Below, piece by piece: positions 1 through 6,895 of a stretch of DNA of 18,894 nucleotides. Numbering within the stretch: position 1 is the first letter of the stretch; each line of letters opens with the position of its first letter. Under the pieces are notes generated by a model. The model was not told the DNA's origin. It saw only the letters and a program-made list of their open reading frames with translations, and ran no database searches. Location of the stretch: assembly GCA_964509505.1 (NCBI GenBank), contig CAZDYP010000096.1, forward strand, positions 1 to 18,894, given 5' to 3'. A program made the position numbers and the translations under genes. The DNA comes from CAZDYP01 sp964509505. Lineage in GTDB: Bacteria > Chloroflexota > Anaerolineae > JACRMK01.

Positions 1-54
1 CGAATCTATTATGAGCGGTTGAGAACACAAGATAAGTTCAGCAAGCACGCATAG
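1..54 (+). other. Upstream coding remnant in another frame (probable frameshift)
   Basis: Frame 1 reads RIYYERLRTQDKFSKHA and then meets TAG at 52-54. The next gene is open in frame 3 from just after a TAA at 33-35 and reads VQQARIAARALHNAF before its first possible start, a TTG at 66. Both stretches look like protein, so I infer that one gene runs in from the left and changes frame between about 36 and 54, through a real mutation or a sequencing error. An unrelated gene ending here is the alternative. Confidence 0.4.
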
Positions 55-65
55 CCGCTCGCGCA

Positions 66-1127
66 TTGCACAATGCCTTCTTGAAGTACGGGGCAGATAT
101 TTTCAAAGTCACGCTCAATACGCGTGGCCTTTCAAAGCAGGCAGTAGCACAAGTTAGGTTTTTTACAGCCAATCAAGATTTCCGCGAACCGCCCGAAGAC
201 CAATTCGGCAAATATCTTGATGACCATATGCAGTTTGAAGCCCGCACCATTGCTGATGACTCTGCTGGCTTTTTGAGTTTTTTGGGAACGACTCGACTTT
301 CTCAAAGTGACAAGCGCCTCGATTACGCCAAACACGCCGCTGAGTTCCTGCTTGAGCGCAAGATAAAAGCCTATCACATCGCGGCGTATTATGGTGACGA
401 CGCAGAGAAAATTCGGGAAGCATTTTTAGCCAGTGTTGGCATGGGCTATGGACGCAAGAAAACCGATATGTTCATCCGTGATATGGTAGTGCTTGGTGTG
501 TGGCCCGAATTATCGAACTTGCAAATCGTTGACGTTGCAAGTGACCGCAACACCATGAAACTCGCACTGCGAACCCGCGTTCTTCAGACCGATATTCCAT
601 TGCTTTCCAGTTTCCTCGATATTTTCGGCTATCAATACGGGCATATTGACGCGATGAGCGCGGCGGCTTGGCGCGCAGTTTGGGAAGAATGGAAAATAAT
701 AGAACCCAAAACCGCCCCCGTTGCGCCGTGCATGATGGATTTCTTGCTGTACAGAATTGGGCGCGAATACTGCGATGATAAATTAGTCGAGTTTGTTTGC
801 GAAAACGGGCATCGTTTTTTTCACTTTGGCGCAAGGCTGAAACTGTGCCGTGAATGTCGCGGCACATTAGCGCCCGTAAAGAGACTTATCCCCTGCCAAG
901 TTCACAGCCAACAATTGCCGCGTGATGAAGAAGGCGTGTTACGCCTAGACGAATCCAACTTGCTCCGAACTTTTGACGGCGTTTGTATTTTTGAGTCGGC
1001 TTGCCGACCTAAAACAGACGATTTTAGAAAACTCTCCCCACCTAAAGCAATTTCAATTGTTGGGCGTACAGGCTGGACTGACTCATACGCATACAAAGGG
1101 GAAGGCGGTGGCGGAATGATGGGGTAG
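66..1127 (+). CDS. HhH-GPD DNA-glycosylase-like protein with Cys-rich C-terminal domain, probably 5'-truncated
   Basis: The reading is 353 aa from a weak TTG with no Shine-Dalgarno (SD) sequence, so the true N-terminus is probably upstream and lost to a frameshift. Residues 124-140 (VGMGYGRKKTDMFIRDM) have the shape of a helix-hairpin-helix. About 25 residues later comes IVDVASDRNTMKL. In EndoIII/MutY/AGOG-type glycosylases a Lys in the hairpin and an Asp in a following VD motif are catalytic; K131 or K132 and D156 sit where these are expected. The C-terminal third has six Cys (222, 236, 245, 261, 264, 277) that could bind zinc or an Fe-S cluster. It ends in a Gly-rich tail (GEGGGGMMG). It lies directly before a restriction gene on the same strand. 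Glycosylases beside R-M systems can repair deaminated methylcytosine, but this role is inferred; substrate and activity are unknown. Confidence 0.55.
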   Translation: MHNAFLKYGADIFKVTLNTRGLSKQAVAQVRFFTANQDFREPPEDQFGKYLDDHMQFEARTIADDSAGFLSFLGTTRLSQSDKRLDYAKHAAEFLLERKIKAYHIAAYYGDDAEKIREAFLASVGMGYGRKKTDMFIRDMVVLGVWPELSNLQIVDVASDRNTMKLALRTRVLQTDIPLLSSFLDIFGYQYGHIDAMSAAAWRAVWEEWKIIEPKTAPVAPCMMDFLLYRIGREYCDDKLVEFVCENGHRFFHFGARLKLCRECRGTLAPVKRLIPCQVHSQQLPRDEEGVLRLDESNLLRTFDGVCIFESACRPKTDDFRKLSPPKAISIVGRTGWTDSYAYKGEGGGGMMG

Positions 1128-1148
1128 GGTTTCGATACCGAAGCCGCC

Positions 1149-1217
1149 GCCCAACCACCGCTTGCACCTGGCACCGCTCCGCTGCGATTCGCAGCGCGGC
1201 TGACGCTCACGTTTGGC
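1149..1217 (+). repeat. attC-like imperfect palindrome between two genes
   Basis: The element starts with GCCCAAC (1149-1155), which fits the integron R'' consensus RYYYAAC. It ends with GTTTGGC (1211-1217), one base away from GTTRRRY. Between them is a tight hairpin, CGCTGCGA-T-TCGCAGCG, with further partial pairing outside it. It begins 21 bp after the stop of the preceding gene, where a gene cassette would carry attC. Size (69 bp) and layout fit attC, but only one copy is present and no integrase is visible. It could instead be an ordinary intergenic palindrome. Confidence 0.35.
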
Positions 1218-1276
1218 CGTGCTAGGCCGATCCACCCTTCTATGCTCTCCTTATGGCAGGCTTTGGCAAATGAACC

Positions 1277-1282
1277 TATAAT
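1277..1282 (+). promoter_or_regulatory. Candidate -10 box of the endonuclease gene
   Basis: TATAAT lies 29 bp before the GTG start. No good -35 is seen at 16-18 bp. A transcript starting near 1289 would include the SD at 1299-1304. Confidence 0.4.
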
Positions 1283-1311
1283 TCTTGCGTATCCTTTCAA
1301 GGAGATTTTCG

Positions 1312-2025
1312 GTGACGAAAGCAAAACTACGCGAGACAATCCGACATCACCTATCTTTGGTGCTGGAGTACAACCCATTTGAACGCTTCGAGGGCGTAAC
1401 AGATAAAGACAGCTTCACTGAACTCATTGGCAATGACCCTGCTTTTGCCCCATTCTTTCTCAACAATCCTAAATACGTTACTGCGCGAATCGGCGGCAAC
1501 CTAATCACAAGCCTACACCGCAAATTGGGGGATATGTACGAGGGAATCTTCAAGATACTTCTTTCCGATGAGTTGGGCATTCCCGATGAAGATTTATCCT
1601 ATAGCCTGAAGCTAAATGTGGATGGAGAATTGCAGGAGCGTTCAACGGATGGCTTGATTCGATACTCCCGCCTTTCTCCACAGGACGATAGACGCATGAA
1701 ACCTTTGCGCCAGTCCGATGCAGGCAAGGGAATGGCCTTTGAAGTTCGCTCATGTTACCAAATAGGCGACTCAAAACGCATTCAAGCAGATCGAGACATG
1801 GCCCTCGCCTTGCAGCGACAAAAAATAGAGCCGGTCATGATTATTTTCTGCGCGTCATCCTTGACCAGCCCTGTGCAGAGGTTGCGACAGTATTAGAATG
1901 TCTACGAGGGGAATGAGGCCTTTGAGTTCATCAAAAAACTTACGGGGTTTGATCTATATGGCTTCTTGCAGGACGAACAAAAGATGATACGCGACCTCAT
2001 GAACAGAATATTCGACATGATGTGA
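1312..2025 (+). pseudogene. Type II restriction endonuclease, ApaLI-like, interrupted by an in-frame TAG
   Basis: The GTG at 1312 is chosen because AAGGAG (1299-1304) lies 7 nt before it. The frame runs to TAG at 1894-1896, then stays open and protein-like for 42 more codons to TGA at 2023-2025, giving about 237 residues if the TAG is read through. I recognise the family by regions such as TDGLIRY, EVRSCYQIGDSKRIQAD and IFCASSLTSPVQRLRQY, which resemble ApaLI-type enzymes with a PD-(D/E)XK-like core. The recognition site cannot be read from the sequence. A single change from TGG (Trp) would give this TAG. The gene ends 2 bp from the convergent methyltransferase, the usual tight packing, which supports 2025 as the true end. 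As written, the product lacks its last 43 residues (including the codon now read as stop) and is probably inactive. Confidence 0.72.
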
Positions 2026-2027
2026 AC

Positions 2028-3329
2028 CTATGATTTGGTCACACAAACAGCAGTTTCATATAACTTTTTCCTGCCGCCACGCTTGCGAAGCACCAGAATG
2101 CGATTTACCTTGAATCCGTTCCGCTCAAAAATCCTTGCCAGCAAAATATCAGTGAATATTTCTGTATCGGAAAGTCGTGAATTTCCAACCACATAAGCGC
2201 CTTTGAATTTCTTTGTAGCGAGTTTTCTCAACTCCCCGATATGGTTATCCATCATGTTGAAATACTTTACCGCGTAGTTGCACATCAGATTACTACGCGG
2301 GCGTAATTCTTTGATCAAAGGAGATAGCACGTCTGCTATATGTTTGTTGGGGAATACCTCTCCTTCATACAACATCGAAGTTGCTTTTCCCCAGGTTCCG
2401 CCTATCGCGGCACAATCTACCTCAGCCGACTCCGAAGCCTTAGAGAATACCTCCATGAAGAACAGTTGAGGACGAGTAGTGTGTATGTAACTGAATCTAT
2501 TGGGATAGGGAGGAGAGGTAATAACTCTATCCACCGATTTATCCAGGACCGTCGATAATTGGGTACTATCTCCTAAAATGACACTGGTATTACCCCAAGC
2601 TTCTTGTGGCGGTAAGCGTCGCAAATCCGCAATCACGGCTTCAACATTTTCGCGAAAATCACCCCACACATTTATCTCGCGGTCATGGTCATCGTCAAAA
2701 CTGATAGTCGGGTGATTGCGATGTACATTCGCACAATCTAAAGCCGAGGAACATAAAGCAAGCCAGTAGAGACGTCTATATCTCTCATCTCGGACATTCC
2801 AGACAGCAGAACGTATCAGCAGCAGTTCCTTCAGGACATCTCTTTTCCACCACCGAAAAACGTTATGAATTGGCGGGATGGTCAACTGAAATTGTTCAAC
2901 TGCCTTTTCAATCGAGAGTCGTTCTGCCTCATGCAAGGTCTTTAGTATGCGCTCCTCGAAATCTGCGAAGTGCTTTGAATACTTTGAGTGGTCAATGTCC
3001 CAAGTAAGGGCATATTCAGACGCAAGCTTAAGCAAGGGATTCAACTCAATTCCAAAACCGTACAGACCTAGCCTTTTCGCCTCGATAAGTGTCGTGCCCT
3101 TGCCAAGAAACGGGTCAAGCAACAATGTTTTGGAGTTGCAGTCCAAATGCTCGGTCAAGAAACGCACTAATTCTGGAGAGTAACTAGGCGTCAATCGAAA
3201 CCACCTGTGAACAGGTTCGCTTAGTCCATTCAGAAAAGTAACATCCCCAACTTTCGGAACAATGAAGGTAAAGCCTTCTTCAATGTATTGGTCAGCATAA
3301 ATCGGATCGAAAAGCTCCATCTGAAACAT
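2028..3329 (-). CDS. Type II DNA methyltransferase (N4-cytosine or N6-adenine type)
   Basis: This 433-aa S-adenosylmethionine-dependent DNA methyltransferase is the protective partner of the adjacent endonuclease. Motif I is LDPFLGKGTT (71-80), followed by GIELNP (93-98, with the acidic motif II residue) and GDST (253-256). The catalytic motif IV is TSPPYPN (271-277). SPPY favours transfer to an exocyclic amino group, more often N4-cytosine. About 170 residues separate motifs I and IV, rich in charged and aromatic residues; this region may hold the target-recognition part. The ATG at 3329 follows GAGGA by 10 nt, inside the end of the regulator gene, so the two are translationally coupled. Codon use is AT-rich compared with genes right of 4 kb, suggesting transfer. 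It appears intact although the endonuclease is broken. Confidence 0.88.
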   Translation of the reverse strand: MFQMELFDPIYADQYIEEGFTFIVPKVGDVTFLNGLSEPVHRWFRLTPSYSPELVRFLTEHLDCNSKTLLLDPFLGKGTTLIEAKRLGLYGFGIELNPLLKLASEYALTWDIDHSKYSKHFADFEERILKTLHEAERLSIEKAVEQFQLTIPPIHNVFRWWKRDVLKELLLIRSAVWNVRDERYRRLYWLALCSSALDCANVHRNHPTISFDDDHDREINVWGDFRENVEAVIADLRRLPPQEAWGNTSVILGDSTQLSTVLDKSVDRVITSPPYPNRFSYIHTTRPQLFFMEVFSKASESAEVDCAAIGGTWGKATSMLYEGEVFPNKHIADVLSPLIKELRPRSNLMCNYAVKYFNMMDNHIGELRKLATKKFKGAYVVGNSRLSDTEIFTDILLARIFERNGFKVNRILVLRKRGGRKKLYETAVCVTKS

Positions 3330-3335
3330 ATTTGG

Positions 3336-3674
3336 TCATTCCTCGCTCTTGTCGGACTTAGAATGGGTACGATACTCGCCTAGGCGTTCACGAACTAACT
3401 TCATCACTTTATCAGCATGGGGATAATCCCCGTAATCATTCATTATTTTGTCAGCATATAAGAGCACGCGCAACTCGTCAGAAGATGCCTTATAGTACTT
3501 GGCGATTTTTTCAATCAGAGTATCATTAGGGAAGAGCAACCCATTTTCAAGTTTGCTCAAGACCGATTGGTCAATATCCAAATCAGCCGCAACTTGTCGC
3601 AGTAATCGGCCTTTAGTATCTCTGAGCTCTTTTATTCTTTTACCAAAAGAGCGGAAACTTTCTTCGTTTACCAT
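3336..3674 (-). CDS. XRE-family helix-turn-helix regulator (R-M controller-type)
   Basis: This is a 112-aa protein. The N-terminal helix-turn-helix spans about residues 11-65; its core, RQVAADLDIDQSVLSKLENG (26-45), is a typical Cro/C1 fold. The C-terminus is short, charged and not recognised. It lies just upstream of the methyltransferase on the same strand with a 6-bp gap, as controller (C) proteins of Type II systems often do. I infer that it times methyltransferase and endonuclease expression. An upstream TTG at 3701 would add nine residues but overlaps the predicted -10 box, so the ATG at 3674 is preferred; a weak purine stretch (AAGAGAAA) precedes it. It is AT-rich like the methyltransferase. 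Confidence 0.8.
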   Translation of the reverse strand: MVNEESFRSFGKRIKELRDTKGRLLRQVAADLDIDQSVLSKLENGLLFPNDTLIEKIAKYYKASSDELRVLLYADKIMNDYGDYPHADKVMKLVRERLGEYRTHSKSDKSEE

Positions 3675-3699
3675 AGATTTCTCTTGAAAGATTTTATTC

Positions 3700-3728
3700 A
3701 AGATAGCATATTATCATGTCTTGTCAAG
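3700..3728 (-). promoter_or_regulatory. Promoter of the regulator-methyltransferase pair, with dyads
   Basis: On the - strand, TTGACA (3727 to 3722), a 16-bp spacer and TATCTT (3705 to 3700) form a promoter, with TGC just before the -10 as an extended element. The -35 lies inside the short palindrome CTTGTCAAG (3720-3728). A second dyad, GATA-N6-TATC, covers 3702-3715. These are candidate binding sites for the regulator, allowing autoregulation. The predicted transcript starts near 3693, about 20 nt before the ATG. Confidence 0.6.
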
Positions 3729-3810
3729 TCCCAATTTTCGCACGGCTGAACTCTACCGGTAGCTCCCTAGCCTACACCCACCAGCGCCAATGAAGTCCAT
3801 GTTGCCTTCA

Positions 3811-3845
3811 CCCCGCTGTCCTCACCGACGGCGGGGTTTTTGTTT
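3811..3845 (+). terminator. Rho-independent terminator with no upstream gene
   Basis: CCCCGCTGTC (3811-3820) pairs with GACGGCGGGG (3827-3836) over 10 bp, including one G-T wobble, across the loop CTCACC. TTTTTGTTT follows. The shape is that of a + strand terminator, yet the genes to its left run on the - strand. It may be what remains of the original neighbour cut off by island insertion. Confidence 0.75.
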
Positions 3846-4074
3846 CGTGGCGGCGGGTGAGCGTGGGAGGCGTGCAGCGGAAGAAGGTTTTGCGCTCTAT
3901 TTGACCGTTCACAATCACCCCAAAAACGGGTCAACAAGGCTTCCACCCCGCGTCTTGTCGGCCGTTTCTCCGTCGCCTCGCTTCGCTACTGCCCGGCCCC
4001 ATCGCCCCCGTACACAACCAACATCCCCGCCCATAGCGTGAAGCGCCATTGTGACATTACTTGCTACGCCCTTG

Positions 4075-4083
4075 TGGTATAAT
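4075..4083 (+). promoter_or_regulatory. Extended -10 promoter of the WYL-HerA genes
   Basis: TGG-TATAAT is a perfect -10 box (4078-4083) with the TGn extension. No good -35 is seen, which is common for extended -10 promoters. The SD GGAAG (4108-4112) lies 9 nt before the ATG at 4122. Confidence 0.6.
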
Positions 4084-4121
4084 CATGCCTGAAACATCCG
4101 TTCTGTTGGAAGTGGCAAACT

Positions 4122-5168
4122 ATGTCACGTTTGGAAAGCCGCACGGCTCGTCTCTATCAGCTCGAAGAACTTTTATTGCTCAAGCCCAATGGGTTGGGCG
4201 CCACCGAACTCGCGCAACACCTACACGTTAACCGTCGCACCATCTATCGCGACTTGGATTTTCTCGACGCGCAAGGGGTGCCGCTTTGGCAGCACGCGGG
4301 TCATTTCGGCATCAACCGCACACGCTATCTGGCGACAGTGCGACTCTCGTTTCACGAAGCGCTGGCGCTGGTGCTGGCAGGCTTGTTATTCTCGCGCACG
4401 ATTGACGAACGCAATCCCCATGTCGCCGCTGCGTTGCGCAAGCTCGCCGTCACGCTGCCGCCGCAATTCACCGCACAACTCAAACGCGCCGCCGACCGCG
4501 TCGAGCTGCATCAAGATGGACGCAGACAAGTCGCCGTGCTGGAAGCCATTGCCGAAGGTTGGAGCACAGGTCATAAGGTGCGCGTCGGTTATCGCTCGCC
4601 GCGCAGTGGCGCGTTGCGTGAACGCATCCTCGCGCCGTATGTGCTTGAACCGACGGCAACAGGCATCTACATCATCGGCTATGACGAATGGGCGAAAGCG
4701 ATTCGCACGTTCAAATTGGAACGCTTGGAGTATGCCGAAGCGCTCAAAACGACGTACACCATCCCCGACGATTTCAACCCCGAAACTCATTTGGCGACGG
4801 CGTGGGGCATCATGTACGGCAACGAGCTGACTGAAGTCGTGTTGCGCTTCACGCCGGCGGCAACGCCGCTGATCCGCGAGCGTCAATGGCATCCCTCGCA
4901 AACACTCGAACCAACGCCGGAGGGCGGCTGCGTCTTGCGCGTGAAAGTGACCGAGCCGTTGGAGATGCAGCCCTGGATTCGCAGCTGGGGCGCACAAGTG
5001 GAGGTGCTTGCGCCACAGTCATTGCGCGAGCGTATCGCAGCTGAACTGCAACAAGCCACACAGCTATATGCCGTTGCGAATCAACCGTCGCTGGTTGCGG
5101 GTGTATCTCCACCGGTACAATCCCTCGACACTGCGAACTACACTGTTGGGACACGGAATGGGAGCTGA
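4122..5168 (+). CDS. WYL-domain transcriptional regulator
   Basis: This 348-aa protein starts with a DeoR/HTH_11-like winged helix-turn-helix (about 10-70; GATELAQHLHVNRRTIYRDL), followed by a helical linker. A WYL domain spans about 150-205; its core reads GIYIIGYDEWAKAIRTFKLE, so the eponymous WYL tripeptide is IYI here, with Arg and Lys conserved nearby. A WCX-like C-terminal region covers about 235-315. WYL domains bind nucleic acid or other ligands and often control defence loci or DNA-damage responses. The gene sits 2 bp before the HerA-like ATPase start, so it probably controls, and is transcribed with, that gene. The last 30 residues are low in family similarity. The ligand is unknown. 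Confidence 0.9.
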   Translation: MSRLESRTARLYQLEELLLLKPNGLGATELAQHLHVNRRTIYRDLDFLDAQGVPLWQHAGHFGINRTRYLATVRLSFHEALALVLAGLLFSRTIDERNPHVAAALRKLAVTLPPQFTAQLKRAADRVELHQDGRRQVAVLEAIAEGWSTGHKVRVGYRSPRSGALRERILAPYVLEPTATGIYIIGYDEWAKAIRTFKLERLEYAEALKTTYTIPDDFNPETHLATAWGIMYGNELTEVVLRFTPAATPLIRERQWHPSQTLEPTPEGGCVLRVKVTEPLEMQPWIRSWGAQVEVLAPQSLRERIAAELQQATQLYAVANQPSLVAGVSPPVQSLDTANYTVGTRNGS

Positions 5169-5170
5169 AT

Positions 5171-6751
5171 TTGAATACACTCAATGTGCAAGTCTATCGC
5201 ATTGAAAGCGACCTCGCCGAGCTCCTCTTCAATCCCCGTGAAGTGGACCTGCGTGTGGGCGAGACCCTCACGTTGCGCGAGAACGATTCCAAGCGTAGCG
5301 TCATCGTGCAACTCATCGCCTTTCGTTCGGTCACCTATCCTTCACTCATCCGTAACCAATTGAATCAGTTGTTGGGCATTGATGCGATGGATGCGCCGCC
5401 GATTGACCCAGCGCTGCTGGCGACATTGGAAAGCGCCGTGTTGCCGCCCGCCGAACTCTCTGCGCCCGAAGATGAACGTGGCAACATCAAAGTTGCACTC
5501 GCCAAAATTCGCAAAACCGCGCCAACCTCGAACAATGGCAAGGCGCGTTGGGAGCAGTGGGATGGGTGGATTCCCGCGCGCAAGGTCGAGGTCTTTTACA
5601 CGCCCGACCATGAAGTGTTCACCAATTCGACGCGCGACTTGGGTCATCGCCTGCGTTTTGGTCGGACGCTGGCGGGACACGATTTCTATGTTGAGGGGCA
5701 GGACCTGGAAAAGGTCAACGTTATCACGGGCGTGAAGGGCAGCGGCAAATCGCATCTGGCGAAGGTTGTGCTGTTGCAATTGATCGAGCAAGGCGCGCCG
5801 TGCGTCGTATTCGACATCAACCGCGAATACATTCATTTGCCGAAAGCCGAAGTGGATTCGCAAACAGGCAAGACGCTTCAGAAGGGCATTGTGCATTTGG
5901 AAGCGGGCGGCAATTTTCGTTTGGGTGTGCGACAGTTCGGCCTTGCGCCGTTGATGACGTTGCTGCAACGCTTTGGCTTGCCCGAAGTGTCGGCGTTGTA
6001 TTTCGAGAATCGCGTCGCGCAGCTGTGGCAGGAAGCGGCCGAGTTGGAGCGCAAAGGTGGACAAGCACCATACATCGGTCTTGAGCAATTGATTCAGATG
6101 GCGGAGGAAAACGAGTTCGGCGGCGGCACGAGCGCGGTCGTCGTCAACCATGCGATTCGCTCGCGCCTGGAAGCGTTGCGGCTCACGCGCATCTTCGCGC
6201 GCACGCCGAAAGAAGCGGCGTCGTTGGGCGAATCGTATCGCAAAATTCGTAACGGCGGCGCGTTGGTCATTGACGTGTCGAGCTTGTCGAATCTAGCGCG
6301 CGAAGGCTTCGTGCAAGCCATCATCGAGCTCGTCAAAGATTTGTGTGTGTGGGAAATTGACCATCAGACGCATCGCTTCCCGTTCATCTTTTTCGAGGAG
6401 GCGCACTTGTACGTCTCGCGTCAGAGCATTGACTACATCGTGACGCGCGCGCGCCATTTGGGCATCACGAGCTTCTTCGTGACGAACATGATTCATGGCT
6501 TGGACGAAGCCGTGTTGCGCCAAGCCGACAATTTGTTTTTGTTGCGGATTCCCTTCGAGGACGACGTACGTCACGTCTCGCGCGGCGCGGCGACCGATTA
6601 CGAAACGATGGCGGCATTCGTGCAACGTCTGCGTCAACGCCACGCGCTTGCCATCGGCAATGTCACCGCGCAATATCCATTGATGTTCGAGGTGGATCCA
6701 TTGGATGGCGTGAACACGGCAGGCGAAACGCGGTATTTCTTTCGGGGTTAA
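5171..6751 (+). CDS. HerA-like (DUF87) ATPase
   Basis: This is a 526-aa member of the FtsK-HerA superfamily of hexameric DNA-pumping ATPases. The N-terminal region (1-60) is beta-rich and could be the HAS barrel. Walker A is GVKGSGKSH (187-195, with K193). Walker B is FPFIFFEEAH (403-412), with the paired Glu typical of HerA. Further on, FFVTNMIHGLDEAVLRQADN and LLRIPFEDD match the sensor region of the family. The start is TTG at 5171, supported by GGGAG (5160-5164) inside the end of the WYL gene, which implies coupled translation. HerA normally works with a nuclease (NurA in archaea and Thermus). Here the next gene is a PD-(D/E)XK nuclease, a likely partner by inference. DNA repair and anti-phage defence are both possible roles. 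Confidence 0.88.
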   Translation: MNTLNVQVYRIESDLAELLFNPREVDLRVGETLTLRENDSKRSVIVQLIAFRSVTYPSLIRNQLNQLLGIDAMDAPPIDPALLATLESAVLPPAELSAPEDERGNIKVALAKIRKTAPTSNNGKARWEQWDGWIPARKVEVFYTPDHEVFTNSTRDLGHRLRFGRTLAGHDFYVEGQDLEKVNVITGVKGSGKSHLAKVVLLQLIEQGAPCVVFDINREYIHLPKAEVDSQTGKTLQKGIVHLEAGGNFRLGVRQFGLAPLMTLLQRFGLPEVSALYFENRVAQLWQEAAELERKGGQAPYIGLEQLIQMAEENEFGGGTSAVVVNHAIRSRLEALRLTRIFARTPKEAASLGESYRKIRNGGALVIDVSSLSNLAREGFVQAIIELVKDLCVWEIDHQTHRFPFIFFEEAHLYVSRQSIDYIVTRARHLGITSFFVTNMIHGLDEAVLRQADNLFLLRIPFEDDVRHVSRGAATDYETMAAFVQRLRQRHALAIGNVTAQYPLMFEVDPLDGVNTAGETRYFFRG

Positions 6752-6773
6752 AAATTGCCTTAGGCGCGAACGA

Positions 6774-6866
6774 TTTTCAACACGCAGACACGAAGTAAGC
6801 GCGAAGACCACTAAGGAAAATTTTTTGGTGTGTTCTTCGTGTCTCTGTGTGTCTTCGGGTTGAAAA
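6774..6866. repeat. Imperfect long hairpin between ATPase and nuclease genes
   Basis: The ends are perfect inverted copies, TTTTCAAC (6774-6781) and GTTGAAAA (6859-6866). The inner arms pair imperfectly: both carry versions of CGAAGACAC and CACGAAG, and an AAAATTTTTT centre lies between. GAT flanks both sides. This looks like a small non-autonomous palindromic repeat in the 5' region of the nuclease gene. It may reduce or end transcription between the two genes. Confidence 0.65.
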
Positions 6867-6895
6867 GATGTTCAGGGGTCAGGTTGGAGATCGCG

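Larger units (their letters stand above)
3729..4121. other. Intergenic stretch between the R-M island and the WYL gene
   Basis: No convincing gene. It contains a perfect 10-bp palindrome CTACCGGTAG (3753-3762), a strong terminator (3811-3845), a weak dyad TTGACC/GGTCAA near 3900-3935, and the WYL promoter (4075-4083). An 83-codon reading frame from 3790 runs through the terminator and has no SD, so I do not count it as a gene. Confidence 0.6.

Noticed and set aside
3675..3701. Longer N-terminus for the XRE regulator starting at TTG 3701
   Set aside because: That codon overlaps the predicted -10 box, so it would not be in the transcript. ATG 3674 fits better.
3763..3790. Possible tRNA 3' end (CCTACACCCACCA) before the orphan terminator, which would make it an island attachment site
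   Set aside because: No TTCRA T-loop precedes it and no matching 5' half exists nearby, so only the CCA-like ending is suggestive.
3790..4041. An 83-codon + strand open frame in the intergenic region
   Set aside because: It reads through a strong terminator, has no SD and is Pro/Arg-rich low-complexity sequence.
5342..6151. A 269-codon open frame on the - strand across the HerA-like gene
   Set aside because: It is a shadow of the ATPase gene with no SD and no recognisable domain.
6830..6895. Upstream start for the PD-(D/E)XK nuclease
   Set aside because: The extension is encoded inside the palindromic repeat and lacks an SD, while ATG 6896 has GGAGA at a good distance.
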